From an uncultured Lachnospiraceae bacterium (GTDB taxonomy: Bacteria > Bacillota > Clostridia > Lachnospirales > Lachnospiraceae), in NCBI GenBank assembly GCA_930972465.1, contig CAKNHF010000026.1, positions 1-41,720 on the forward strand: a stretch of 41,720 nt of DNA. Reading direction: 5' to 3'. The translations under genes and the position numbers were made by a program. Numbering within the stretch: position 1 is the stretch's first letter; each line of letters opens with the position of its first letter. This document shows positions 17,769 through 25,807 of this stretch, piece after piece. The notes under the pieces were generated by a model. The model was not told the DNA's origin and did no database searches. It saw only the letters and a program-made list of their open reading frames with translations.

Positions 17769-17790
17769 CGGAATCCCATAAATATCATAT

Positions 17791-17832
17791 AATACAGGAG
17801 GATTGGCCGCCGGCCGTCTTCCTGTATTTTTT
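17791..17832 (+). terminator. Terminator of the spoIIIA operon
   Basis: AATACAGGA (17791-17799) pairs with TCCTGTATT (17820-17828), with an inner GGCC/GGCC stem in the loop, and is followed by a six-T run (17827-17832). Confidence 0.93.
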
Positions 17833-17854
17833 ATACGATAAGTAAGCCCGGCAG

Positions 17855-17890
17855 GCGGACGCCATGTTTGTCTGAGACTATGGCGTCCGC
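17855..17890. repeat. Perfect inverted repeat between the spoIIIA terminator and the cysK promoter
   Basis: GCGGACGCCAT (17855-17865) and ATGGCGTCCGC (17880-17890) form a perfect 11-bp stem, extendable by four more pairs past a one-base bulge. The 14-base loop contains GTCT/AGAC. There is no T run on either strand, and it lies upstream of the next promoter, so neither terminator nor leader roles fit well. It could be an intergenic repeat or protein-binding site. Confidence 0.6.
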
Positions 17891-17925
17891 TGCTGTTAAT
17901 ATAATAAAATAGTAAAAGAAATCAG

Positions 17926-17954
17926 TTGAGTTCTTGTGCGGGGCGTAATATAAT
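17926..17954 (+). promoter_or_regulatory. Sigma-A promoter of the cysK-like gene
   Basis: TTGAGT (17926-17931) and a perfect TATAAT (17949-17954) with a 17-base spacer. The expected start near 17961 leaves a leader of about 20 bases, so there is no room for a T-box or riboswitch. An AT-rich partial repeat (ATATAATA..AGTAAA) occurs just upstream at 17899-17917. Confidence 0.82.
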
Positions 17955-17981
17955 AGTAAAGTTAGATGTAATGGGAGAAAT

Positions 17982-18938
17982 ATGCAGCAGAAAGGTATGG
18001 AAACGGCAGTGATTTATAATAATATATTGGAAGCAATGGGAAATACGCCTCTGATCCGTCTGAGCCGGATGGCTGACAAGGACAGCGCCCAGATTCTCGT
18101 GAAATTTGAAGGGTTGAATGTGGGCGGTTCGATCAAGACAAGAACGGCGTACAATATGATTCGTGAGGCGGAGAAAAAGGGACTTATCAAAGAAGACACC
18201 ATCATTGTGGAGCCGACCAGCGGAAATCAGGGAATAGGCCTCGCTCTCGTGGGGGCAGTGCGGGGATATCAGACGAAAATTATCATGCCCGACTCGGTCA
18301 GCGAGGAGCGAAGGAAGCTTGTAAAGCATTATGGCGCTGAAGTGATTCTGATCCATGATGCGGGAAACATCGGGGCATGTATTGAAGAGTGCCTGAATAC
18401 GGCGCTGAGAATGGCGGAAGAAGACCCGAGAGTCTTTGTACCCCAGCAGTTCGAGAATCCGGCAAACCCTGCAGTCCACAGGGACCGCACGGCGGTTGAG
18501 ATTCTGGAGCAGGCGGACTGCCCGATTGACGGATTCTGCTCGGGCATCGGGACAGGAGGTACGATTACCGGAATCGGGGAAGTCCTGAAGGAAAAGAATC
18601 CGGATATGGAGATCTGGGCGGTTGAGCCGGAGCATGCGGCGATCCTCTCCGGAGGCTCCATCGGGACCCATCTGCAGATGGGAATCGGAGACGGTGTGAT
18701 TCCGGCGATTCTGAATATGGATATTTATGATGAAATCTGCATCGTGACAGATGAAGAAGCGATCCGGACCTCCAAGGAACTTGCATCCAGAGAAGGAATC
18801 ATGTGCGGCATTTCATCCGGAACCAATGTGGCGGCGGCTCTGAAGCTTGCCAGGAAACTGGGAAAAGGCAAAACTGTGGTCACGGTGCTTCCGGATACGG
18901 CAGAACGCTATTTTTCAACACCACTATTTGATGATTAG
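17982..18938 (+). CDS. cysK: PLP-dependent cysteine synthase family protein
   Basis: A 318-residue fold-type II PLP enzyme aligning end to end with O-acetylserine sulfhydrylase. The N-terminus (ILEAMGNTPLIRLSRM), the PLP lysine in GGSIKTR (about residue 53), the phosphate loop GTGGTITG (about 190) and the C-terminal AERYFSTPLF fit the family. Two active-site loops differ from textbook CysK: SVKDR reads SIKTR, and TSGNTG reads TSGNQG. It could be a cysteine synthase or a relative with another beta-replacement substrate. ATG at 17982 follows GGGAG by 4 bases; ATG at 17997 is an alternative. The gene is 12 bases upstream of prfC. Confidence 0.88.
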   Translation: MQQKGMETAVIYNNILEAMGNTPLIRLSRMADKDSAQILVKFEGLNVGGSIKTRTAYNMIREAEKKGLIKEDTIIVEPTSGNQGIGLALVGAVRGYQTKIIMPDSVSEERRKLVKHYGAEVILIHDAGNIGACIEECLNTALRMAEEDPRVFVPQQFENPANPAVHRDRTAVEILEQADCPIDGFCSGIGTGGTITGIGEVLKEKNPDMEIWAVEPEHAAILSGGSIGTHLQMGIGDGVIPAILNMDIYDEICIVTDEEAIRTSKELASREGIMCGISSGTNVAAALKLARKLGKGKTVVTVLPDTAERYFSTPLFDD

Positions 18939-18950
18939 GAGAAAAGGATT

Positions 18951-20543
18951 ATGTCGGATATTACGAATGAGATAAAGAAGAGAAGAACGTTTGCCATCAT
19001 CTCTCATCCGGATGCAGGTAAAACGACTCTGACGGAGAAATTCCTGCTTTACGGAGGGGCGATTAACCAGGCGGGCTCTGTCAAGGGAAAAGCAACAGCA
19101 AAACATGCGGTGTCTGACTGGATGGAGATTGAGAAGGAAAGAGGTATTTCCGTCACGTCCTCCGTCCTGCAGTTCAGCTATGAGGGCTACTGCATCAATA
19201 TTCTGGATACGCCGGGACACCAGGATTTCTCGGAGGATACGTACCGTACCCTGATGGCCGCGGATTCGGCAGTTATGGTCATCGACGCGTCAAAAGGTGT
19301 GGAGGCACAGACAAGGAAGCTGTTCAAGGTCTGCGCCATGCGCCATATTCCGATTTTTACATTTATCAACAAGATGGACCGCGATGCGAAGGATACTTTT
19401 GACCTTCTGGACGATATCGAGAAAGAACTGGGAATCCCCACCTGTGCGGTAAACTGGCCTATCGGTTCGGGCAAGGGATTCAAAGGAGTCTATGACCGTG
19501 CAAAGAAGGAAGTAGAGCTTTTCTCGGATACGAAAAAAGGAACCACCATGGGCGAGGTGAAAAAAGTCGACATCAATAATCCGGAGATCGACTGGCTTAT
19601 CGGAACCGAGGCGAAGATCAACCTGGAGGAAGAGATCGAGCTGATCGACGGCGCTTCGGCAGAGTTTGATCAGTCCCTGGTGGATAAGGGAGAGCTGTCC
19701 CCGGTATTTTTCGGTTCCGCTCTTACCAATTTCGGCGTTCAGACATTCCTGGAACATTTCCTGAGAATGACGACATCTCCGCTTCCCCGCATGTCAGATC
19801 ACGGACCGATCGATCCCATGACCGAGAAGGATTTTTCCGCATTCGTGTTCAAGATCCAGGCGAATATGAATAAAGCCCACAGAGACCGCATCGCCTTTAT
19901 GAGGATCTGTTCCGGAGAGTTTGAAGCGGGAATGGACGTGTATCATGTGCAGGGAGGAAAAGAAGTACGGCTCTCGCAGCCCCAGCAGATGATGGCCAGT
20001 GAGAGAAAGATGATTGACAAGGCATACGGCGGAGATATTATCGGTGTGTTTGATCCGGGCATCTTCTCGATCGGGGATACACTTACCACTTCGAAGGAAC
20101 GTTTCGCGTATGAAGGAATTCCGACTTTCGCACCCGAACATTTTGCCCGTGTGCGCCAGGTCGACACAATGAAAAGAAAACAGTTTGTGAAGGGAATCAA
20201 CCAGATCGCGCAGGAAGGCGCCATCCAGATCTTCCAGGAGTACAATACGGGAATGGAAGAGATTATCGTGGGCGTTGTGGGTGTCCTGCAGTTTGATGTC
20301 CTCAAGTACCGTCTGAAAAATGAATACAACGTGGAGATCATTCTGGAGAATCTCCCGTATGAGCATATTCGATGGATTGAAAACGAAGATGTGGATATGG
20401 ATCATCTGAGCGGAACCTCCGACATGAAGAAGATCAAGGATCTTAAGGGACGGCCGCTGCTTCTTTTTGCGCATGAGTGGAGCATACGGATGACGCAGGA
20501 GAGAAACGACGGGCTGATCCTCGCGGAATTCGGACGTTCATAA
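18951..20543 (+). CDS. prfC: Peptide chain release factor 3
   Basis: A 530-residue translational GTPase that recycles RF1/RF2 after peptide release. G motifs: SHPDAGKTTLTEK (about 19-31), DTPGHQDFSEDTYRTL (about 85-100; the RF3-specific form) and NKMDRDAKD (about 140). The switch I region ATAKHAVSDWMEIEKERGISV is RF3-typical and distinguishes it from EF-G. Length and C-terminal domain (VVGVLQFDVLKYRLKNEYNV) are normal. ATG follows AGGAG with an A-rich spacer. I see no clear terminator after the stop. Confidence 0.97.
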   Translation: MSDITNEIKKRRTFAIISHPDAGKTTLTEKFLLYGGAINQAGSVKGKATAKHAVSDWMEIEKERGISVTSSVLQFSYEGYCINILDTPGHQDFSEDTYRTLMAADSAVMVIDASKGVEAQTRKLFKVCAMRHIPIFTFINKMDRDAKDTFDLLDDIEKELGIPTCAVNWPIGSGKGFKGVYDRAKKEVELFSDTKKGTTMGEVKKVDINNPEIDWLIGTEAKINLEEEIELIDGASAEFDQSLVDKGELSPVFFGSALTNFGVQTFLEHFLRMTTSPLPRMSDHGPIDPMTEKDFSAFVFKIQANMNKAHRDRIAFMRICSGEFEAGMDVYHVQGGKEVRLSQPQQMMASERKMIDKAYGGDIIGVFDPGIFSIGDTLTTSKERFAYEGIPTFAPEHFARVRQVDTMKRKQFVKGINQIAQEGAIQIFQEYNTGMEEIIVGVVGVLQFDVLKYRLKNEYNVEIILENLPYEHIRWIENEDVDMDHLSGTSDMKKIKDLKGRPLLLFAHEWSIRMTQERNDGLILAEFGRS

Positions 20544-20594
20544 AAGAACACGGACTTACAGACAGGGCGACGGAATAGAAGCGTTACTTTTTCC

Positions 20595-20623
20595 TTTGCA
20601 ATCAGAGTGATATTTGATATAAT
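20595..20623 (+). promoter_or_regulatory. Sigma-A promoter of the asp23-family gene
   Basis: TTTGCA (20595-20600) and a perfect TATAAT (20618-20623) with a 17-base spacer; TTGCAA with a 16-base spacer is an equivalent reading. The expected start is near 20630, about 30 bases before the gene. Confidence 0.85.
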
Positions 20624-20659
20624 GGAGAAAGATATTAGACAAAACAGGAGGTTTTGAAT

Positions 20660-21043
20660 ATGGCGAAGGACGAAAGAAATACCTATACAATACAGAATGA
20701 CGCCAGTCTCGGTGAAGTGAAGATCGCGGATGAAGTTGTTGCGATCATTGCGGCCCTGGCGGCTACGGAGGTGGAAGGTGTCGCTTCCATGGCGGGAAAC
20801 ATCACGAATGAGCTGATCAGCAGACTGGGGATGAAGAACCTTTCCAAGGGAGTGAAGGTAGATGTCCTGGAGGGTGTTGTCACCGTATCGCTGGCGCTGA
20901 ACCTGAAATATAATTACAGCATCATGGACGTCTCGGCGAAAGTTCAGGAAAGAGTAAAGAATGCTGTAGAGAACATGACGGGACTCGAGGTCGCCGACGT
21001 CAATATCAAAGTGGCGGGCGTGGAGATGGAGAACCAGGACTGA
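20660..21043 (+). CDS. Asp23/Gls24 family envelope stress response protein
   Basis: A 127-residue protein of the Asp23/DUF322 family. Characteristic elements are LGEVKIADEVVAIIAALAATEVEGVASMAGN (N-terminal half; two overlapping motif segments), GVKVDVLEGVVTVSLALNLKYN and VQERVKNAVENMTGLEVADVNIKVAGV. Members in Gram-positives associate with the membrane or are alkaline-stress linked; the B. subtilis homologue YqhY sits next to nusB, as here. ATG at 20660 is 7 bases after AGGAGGT. It has its own promoter and a terminator 48 bases after its stop. Confidence 0.93.
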   Translation: MAKDERNTYTIQNDASLGEVKIADEVVAIIAALAATEVEGVASMAGNITNELISRLGMKNLSKGVKVDVLEGVVTVSLALNLKYNYSIMDVSAKVQERVKNAVENMTGLEVADVNIKVAGVEMENQD

Positions 21044-21058
21044 TCGATTTTCCGGCGG

Positions 21059-21088
21059 TTGCAAAGCCGGCAGAGTATGTTGTATAAT
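21059..21088 (+). promoter_or_regulatory. Candidate sigma-A promoter for nusB overlapping a terminator
   Basis: TTGCAA (21059-21064) and a perfect TATAAT (21083-21088) are 18 bases apart. The start would be near 21095, inside the 5' arm of the hairpin at 21092-21109, so transcripts from here would not carry the complete terminator stem. Confidence 0.65.
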
Positions 21089-21091
21089 ATG

Positions 21092-21114
21092 GGATGTCGC
21101 AAGACATCCTTTTT
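21092..21114 (+). terminator. Terminator after the asp23-family gene
   Basis: GGATGTC (21092-21098) pairs perfectly with GACATCC (21103-21109) across a GCAA tetraloop and is followed by five T residues. Confidence 0.85.
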
Positions 21115-21172
21115 GGTTATATGGCCGGAATTTATGTCATTGACGAAATCACAGCGGAAGAAAGGAGCCGAT

Positions 21173-21586
21173 ATGGTCAGAACGGAACTTCGGGAGCATA
21201 TATTTAAGATGCTGTTCCAGATAGAGTTTAACGAGACGGAAGAGATGCCGTCACATCTGAAATATTATTTTGATACTTTGGAGGATGCGGCGGAAAAAGA
21301 CAAACAATACATTCAGAAAAAATATGAGGCGGTAGTTTCCCATGTGCCTGAGATCGACAGGATCATCAATGACAGTGCCAGGGGATGGAAGACCGGGCGC
21401 ATGAACAAAGTTGATCTGACAATTCTGCGTCTGGCAGTATATGAACTGAAATGGGATGAGGAGATCCCTGTCGGAGTCGCGATCAATGAAGCGGTTGAAC
21501 TTGCAAAGAAATTCAGCGGAGATGAAGGCCCGGCCTTTGTGAACGGAGTGCTTGGAAAGGTGGCCAGTCAGGAGCAGAAGGCATGA
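21173..21586 (+). CDS. nusB: Transcription antitermination factor NusB
   Basis: A 137-residue all-helical protein that, with NusE/S10, drives rRNA antitermination. Signature features: RTELREHIFKMLFQIEF at the N-terminus and the C-terminal MNKVDLTILRLAVYELKWDE followed by PVGVAINEAVELAKKFS and a FVNGVLGKV ending. ATG at 21173 follows AAGGAG at 21162-21167; the frame is open upstream to 21059 but crosses the promoter and terminator. The stop overlaps xseA (ATGA). Confidence 0.96.
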   Translation: MVRTELREHIFKMLFQIEFNETEEMPSHLKYYFDTLEDAAEKDKQYIQKKYEAVVSHVPEIDRIINDSARGWKTGRMNKVDLTILRLAVYELKWDEEIPVGVAINEAVELAKKFSGDEGPAFVNGVLGKVASQEQKA

Positions 21587-22818
21587 GGAATGTCTATACG
21601 GTAAAGCAGGTGAATTCCTATATCAAGAACATGTTCACCCAGGACTTCATGCTGAACCGGATCTACGTGAAAGGGGAAGTATCAAACTGCAAGTATCATA
21701 CATCAGGACATATATATTTTTCACTGAAAGATGAGTCCGGCACGATCGCCTGCGTGATGTTCGCAGGCTCCAGGTCAGGGCTTTCTTTTCGTATGCGGGA
21801 AGGACAGCAGGTAATCGTTCTGGGGTCGGTAAATGTATATGAGAGGGATGGAAAATACCAGCTTTACGCCCGGGAGATCGTTCTGGACGGAGCAGGGCTC
21901 CTCTATGAAAAGTTTGAGGCACTGAAGAAAGAACTGGAAGAGATGGGAATGTTCGATGCGGCGTATAAACGGCCCGTTCCGCGGTATGCGCGGACCGTCG
22001 GTGTCGTTACGGCTCCGACCGGCGCGGCCGTGCGGGATATCATCAACATATCCGCAAGGCGGAATCCTTATGTGCAGATTATTCTGTATCCCGCCCAGGT
22101 GCAGGGAGAAGGCGCGGTATCGAGCATTATCAAAGGAATACGCGCTCTTGAGAAGAAAAAAGTAGATGTGATCATTGTCGGACGGGGCGGAGGAAGTATT
22201 GAAGACCTGTGGGCGTTCAACGAAGAACCGGTGGCCAGGGCGATCTTTGAGTGTTCTGTTCCCGTAATTTCCGCGGTCGGACATGAGACAGACACTACGA
22301 TTGCAGACTATGTCGCTGATCTGCGGGCACCGACTCCTTCCGCGGCGGCGGAACTGGCCGTATATGAATACCGCGAGGTAAGGGATGCCATGATATCCTG
22401 CGCGCAGAAGATGAGAAAGGCTGTACTGCTTAAAGCTGCAGCGGAAAGAAACCGTCTGGACAAAGCTGCACTGCGGCTTAGGTTCGCCCATCCGCGGCAG
22501 AAACTCAATGAGAAGAGACAGTATGCGTCGGAGCTTGAAGATCGTCTGAGAAATCAGATGCAGATGTCTCTTACCAGAGACAGGCACAGGCTGGAGCTGT
22601 GTGTGGAGAAGATGAGGAGACTGTCCCCTCTTGAAAAACTCAGAAAAGGATATTCCTACGTCCAGGATGGATCCGGACAGAATGTACGGAGCATCCGTCA
22701 GACTGAGAGAGGAGATCTTCTGAAGATCTATGTGGCAGACGGTACAATCACGGCGGAAGTATGTTCCACGGATGAGATAAGATATCCGGATAAGGGCAGA
22801 ACATCTGAAGCAGGATAA
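21583..22818 (+). CDS. xseA: Exodeoxyribonuclease VII large subunit
   Basis: A 411-residue catalytic subunit of exonuclease VII, which degrades single-stranded DNA to oligonucleotides. The N-terminal OB-fold (about 1-100) includes YVKGEVSNCKYHTSGHIYFS. The catalytic core has VVTAPTGAAVRDI, VGRGGGSIEDLWAFNEE and GHETDTTIADYVADLRAPTPS (about 233-253; two adjoining conserved segments). The C-terminal coiled coil is followed by LEKLRKGYSYV. It starts in a 4-base overlap with nusB, and xseB starts 13 bases after it. Confidence 0.97.
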   Translation: MRNVYTVKQVNSYIKNMFTQDFMLNRIYVKGEVSNCKYHTSGHIYFSLKDESGTIACVMFAGSRSGLSFRMREGQQVIVLGSVNVYERDGKYQLYAREIVLDGAGLLYEKFEALKKELEEMGMFDAAYKRPVPRYARTVGVVTAPTGAAVRDIINISARRNPYVQIILYPAQVQGEGAVSSIIKGIRALEKKKVDVIIVGRGGGSIEDLWAFNEEPVARAIFECSVPVISAVGHETDTTIADYVADLRAPTPSAAAELAVYEYREVRDAMISCAQKMRKAVLLKAAAERNRLDKAALRLRFAHPRQKLNEKRQYASELEDRLRNQMQMSLTRDRHRLELCVEKMRRLSPLEKLRKGYSYVQDGSGQNVRSIRQTERGDLLKIYVADGTITAEVCSTDEIRYPDKGRTSEAG

Positions 22819-22831
22819 AAGGAGAACAGTT

Positions 22832-23044
22832 TTGGAAGAGAAGAAGGAAAATCTGGAAGAAATGTTTGAACAGCTGGAAGCTGTGATAGGAGAGATGGAA
22901 AAAGAAGACGTCTCTCTGGAAAAATCTTTTGATCTGTACAGCAGGGGAATGACTCTTTTAAAAAAATGCAGCAGTGCGATTGACGAGGTTGAGAAAAAGG
23001 TGCTGGTGCTGGATGAGGATGGAGAGACACATGAATTTCAGTGA
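22832..23044 (+). CDS. xseB: Exodeoxyribonuclease VII small subunit
   Basis: A 70-residue helical protein with the XseB pattern: FEQLEAVIGEMEKEDVSLEKS followed by FDLYSRGMTLLKKC and a short C-terminal strand. Several small subunits coat the XseA coiled coil. The start is TTG at 22832, with AAGGAG at 22819-22824. It overlaps ispA by 14 bases, so the two are probably translationally coupled. Confidence 0.94.
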   Translation: MEEKKENLEEMFEQLEAVIGEMEKEDVSLEKSFDLYSRGMTLLKKCSSAIDEVEKKVLVLDEDGETHEFQ

Positions 23045-23921
23045 AGAGAGAAATAAAAGAACTGCATATATAGAAAGTATTTTACAGAGATATCTTCCGC
23101 CGGCGGAAGGATATCAGAAAATCATCATGGAAGCCATGGAGTACAGTCTGATGGCAGGGGGAAAAAGATTAAGACCCATGCTGATGTGGGAAACGTTCCG
23201 TCTGTTCGGAGGACAGGGAAGGAAGATCGAACCTTTTATGGCGGCCATCGAGATGATCCATACGTATTCTCTTGTCCATGACGATCTTCCCGCCATGGAT
23301 AATGATGAATACAGAAGGGGAAGAAAGACCACCCATATTGTTTATGGCGAAGATATGGGAATTCTGGCAGGGGACGCTTTGCTGAATTATGCATTCGAGA
23401 CGGCGTGCAGCGCCTTTGATGATGAGGAGACAGACCCTGTACAGGCAGGCCGTGCGCTTCAGATTCTTGCCCGCAAGGCGGGAATCTACGGAATGATCGG
23501 GGGCCAGGTGGTGGATGTGAAAGAGTCCGGACATGCCGTCTCAGGGGAAACCCTTGATTTTATCTACCGGCTCAAGACAAGCGCCCTGATCGAATCATCC
23601 ATGATGATCGGAGCGGTTCTTGCCGGTGCAGATAAAGATCAGGTCAGTGCGATGGAAAAGATCGGCGAGAAGATCGGACTGGCATTCCAGATACAGGATG
23701 ATATCCTGGATGTGACGGGAAATGAAGAGGATCTGGGCAAGCCGGTTCACAGTGATGAGAAAAATGAGAAGACCACTTATGTGACATGGAAAGGACTGGA
23801 GAAAGCCAGGGAAGATGTGGCGCGCATGACAGAGGAGGCAGTGAAGGAGCTCCGGAGATTCGACGCTCCGGACGACTTCCTGGAACAGCTGCTTGTGTCA
23901 CTGGTCGGACGGAAGAAGTAG
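23031..23921 (+). CDS. ispA: Polyprenyl (farnesyl/geranyl) diphosphate synthase
   Basis: A 296-residue trans-prenyltransferase that condenses IPP onto allylic diphosphates. The first Asp-rich motif is DDLPAMDNDEYRRGR (about 83-97, preceded by SLVH) and the second is FQIQDDILDVTG (about 219-230). GGKRLRPML near the N-terminus binds IPP. Length and motif spacing match bacterial IspA farnesyl diphosphate synthase; exact chain length cannot be set from this alone. ATG at 23031 follows GGAGAG and lies inside the end of xseB. Dxs follows 11 bases later, linking it to the MEP pathway. Confidence 0.95.
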   Translation: MNFSEERNKRTAYIESILQRYLPPAEGYQKIIMEAMEYSLMAGGKRLRPMLMWETFRLFGGQGRKIEPFMAAIEMIHTYSLVHDDLPAMDNDEYRRGRKTTHIVYGEDMGILAGDALLNYAFETACSAFDDEETDPVQAGRALQILARKAGIYGMIGGQVVDVKESGHAVSGETLDFIYRLKTSALIESSMMIGAVLAGADKDQVSAMEKIGEKIGLAFQIQDDILDVTGNEEDLGKPVHSDEKNEKTTYVTWKGLEKAREDVARMTEEAVKELRRFDAPDDFLEQLLVSLVGRKK

Positions 23922-23932
23922 GGGGAGTCTTC

Positions 23933-25807
23933 ATGGTGCTTGAAAAGATCCAGAAGGAAAATGATATAAAGAATCTTCCGCCGGAGGAACTGAAGATTCT
24001 GGCGGAAGAGATCCGGAAGTTCCTGATCGAGAAGATCAGCGTGACAGGCGGACATCTTGCATCCAATCTGGGAGTTGTGGAGCTGACAATGGCGCTTCAC
24101 CTGACATTTGACCTGCCGGAGGACAAGCTGATATGGGATGTGGGACATCAGGCCTATACGCATAAGCTTCTGACAGGAAGAAAGGCCGGGTTTGACGATC
24201 TGCGGAAGTACGGGGGAATGAGCGGTTTCCCCAAGCGAAAGGAGAGCGACTGTGACGCGTTTGACACCGGACACAGTTCCACGTCGATTTCCGCAGGACT
24301 GGGTTACGTGGCGGCACGGGAACTTACCGGCGGACAGCACAGCGTGGTATCGATCATCGGGGACGGTTCTCTCACCGGGGGAATGGCATATGAAGCGCTC
24401 AACAATGCTTCGCGGCTGAAGAGCAACTTTATTATCATACTCAATGACAACAATATGTCGATTTCCGAGAATGTGGGGGGCATGTCAAGATATCTGAACG
24501 GTCTGCGCACGGCTCAGGCATATACGGATTTCAAGAAAGGTGTGGAAGGCACCCTGAAAAAGATTCCGGTCAAGGGGGAACGCATTGTCCATCAGATGAG
24601 AAAGACGAAAAGCGGGATCAAACAGCTCTTTGTGCCGGGAATGTTTTTTGAGGATATGGGAATCACCTATCTCGGACCGGTGGACGGACATGATATCCGC
24701 AAGCTGGTCAGAATACTGAATGAGGCGAAACGGGTGGACCATGCGGTGCTTGTACATGTGCTTACAAAAAAGGGAAAGGGATACTCTCCCGCGGAAGAGA
24801 ATCCGTCCCGGTTTCACGGCACAGGGCCCTTCGATATCGCTACGGGGGAGCCGAAATCCCCGTCGAAGAAGGATTCCTACACGGATGTTTTTTCAAAAGT
24901 GCTGACGGATATAGGGAAAAAGGATGAAAAAGTAGTGGCGATTACGGCCGCCATGGCTGACGGAACCGGCCTGTCAAGGTTTGCACGGCATTTCCCCCAG
25001 AGATTTTTTGATGTGGGAATTGCGGAGGAACATGCCATGACGTTTGCCGCCGGGCTTGCCGCGGGAGGGATGAAACCCGTTTTTGCAGTATATTCTTCTT
25101 TTCTTCAGCGGGCCTATGACCAGACCATACACGATGTCTGTCTGCAGAATCTTCCGGTATTTCTTGCTGTGGACCGCGCCGGGCTGGTGGGAAGCGACGG
25201 GGAAACTCACCAGGGAGTCTTCGACCTGTCCTATCTGTCCATGATCCCGAATATGACTGTCATGTCGCCGAAAAACAGATGGGAAATGGCGGATATGGTC
25301 AGATTCGCAGTGGATTTTCAGTATCCGATCGCTCTGCGTTATCCCCGGGGAGACGCTTATGAAGGAATGCGGCAGTTTCGATCGCCGATTGAGTACGGAA
25401 AATGCGAGATTCTGTACGAGGAAGAGGATATAGCGGTTTTCTTTGTAGGACATATGGCAGAGCTGGCAGACAGCGTGCGTCTTGCACTGAAAGACGCTGG
25501 ATACAGCTGCAGTCTTGTCAATGCCAGATTTGTAAAGCCCATTGATACGCAGGCGCTGGAAGAACTGGCAGAAGATCACAGCCTGTTTGTCACAATAGAG
25601 GAGAACGTGCTCACAGGCGGTTACGGCTCTCAGATTCTTGACTATGTGTCAAGGGCAAAGCTGAATGTGAAGGTAAGAAATATAGGGATATCGGATGACT
25701 ATGTGGAACACGGCAATGTGGAAGTGCTCCGGCATGAGGTCGGGCTTGACAGGGACGATATCGTGAAGCAGGTGCTTGCAGACTATCTGACAATGAGGGA
25801 TGAATAG
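23933..25807 (+). CDS. dxs: 1-deoxy-D-xylulose-5-phosphate synthase
   Basis: The TPP-dependent first enzyme of the MEP isoprenoid pathway, joining pyruvate and glyceraldehyde-3-phosphate. The 624-residue product starts at ATG 23933, right after GGGGGAG. Visible: GGHLASNLGVVELTMALH (His of the active site), DVGHQAYTHKLLTGR, the TPP motif GDGSLTGGMAYEALNN (about 143-158), and the transketolase-like DVGIAEEHAMTFAAGLA (about 360) with the catalytic Glu. The frame is open upstream to 23786, but that portion is the other frame of ispA. It abuts tlyA directly. Confidence 0.97.
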   Translation: MVLEKIQKENDIKNLPPEELKILAEEIRKFLIEKISVTGGHLASNLGVVELTMALHLTFDLPEDKLIWDVGHQAYTHKLLTGRKAGFDDLRKYGGMSGFPKRKESDCDAFDTGHSSTSISAGLGYVAARELTGGQHSVVSIIGDGSLTGGMAYEALNNASRLKSNFIIILNDNNMSISENVGGMSRYLNGLRTAQAYTDFKKGVEGTLKKIPVKGERIVHQMRKTKSGIKQLFVPGMFFEDMGITYLGPVDGHDIRKLVRILNEAKRVDHAVLVHVLTKKGKGYSPAEENPSRFHGTGPFDIATGEPKSPSKKDSYTDVFSKVLTDIGKKDEKVVAITAAMADGTGLSRFARHFPQRFFDVGIAEEHAMTFAAGLAAGGMKPVFAVYSSFLQRAYDQTIHDVCLQNLPVFLAVDRAGLVGSDGETHQGVFDLSYLSMIPNMTVMSPKNRWEMADMVRFAVDFQYPIALRYPRGDAYEGMRQFRSPIEYGKCEILYEEEDIAVFFVGHMAELADSVRLALKDAGYSCSLVNARFVKPIDTQALEELAEDHSLFVTIEENVLTGGYGSQILDYVSRAKLNVKVRNIGISDDYVEHGNVEVLRHEVGLDRDDIVKQVLADYLTMRDE

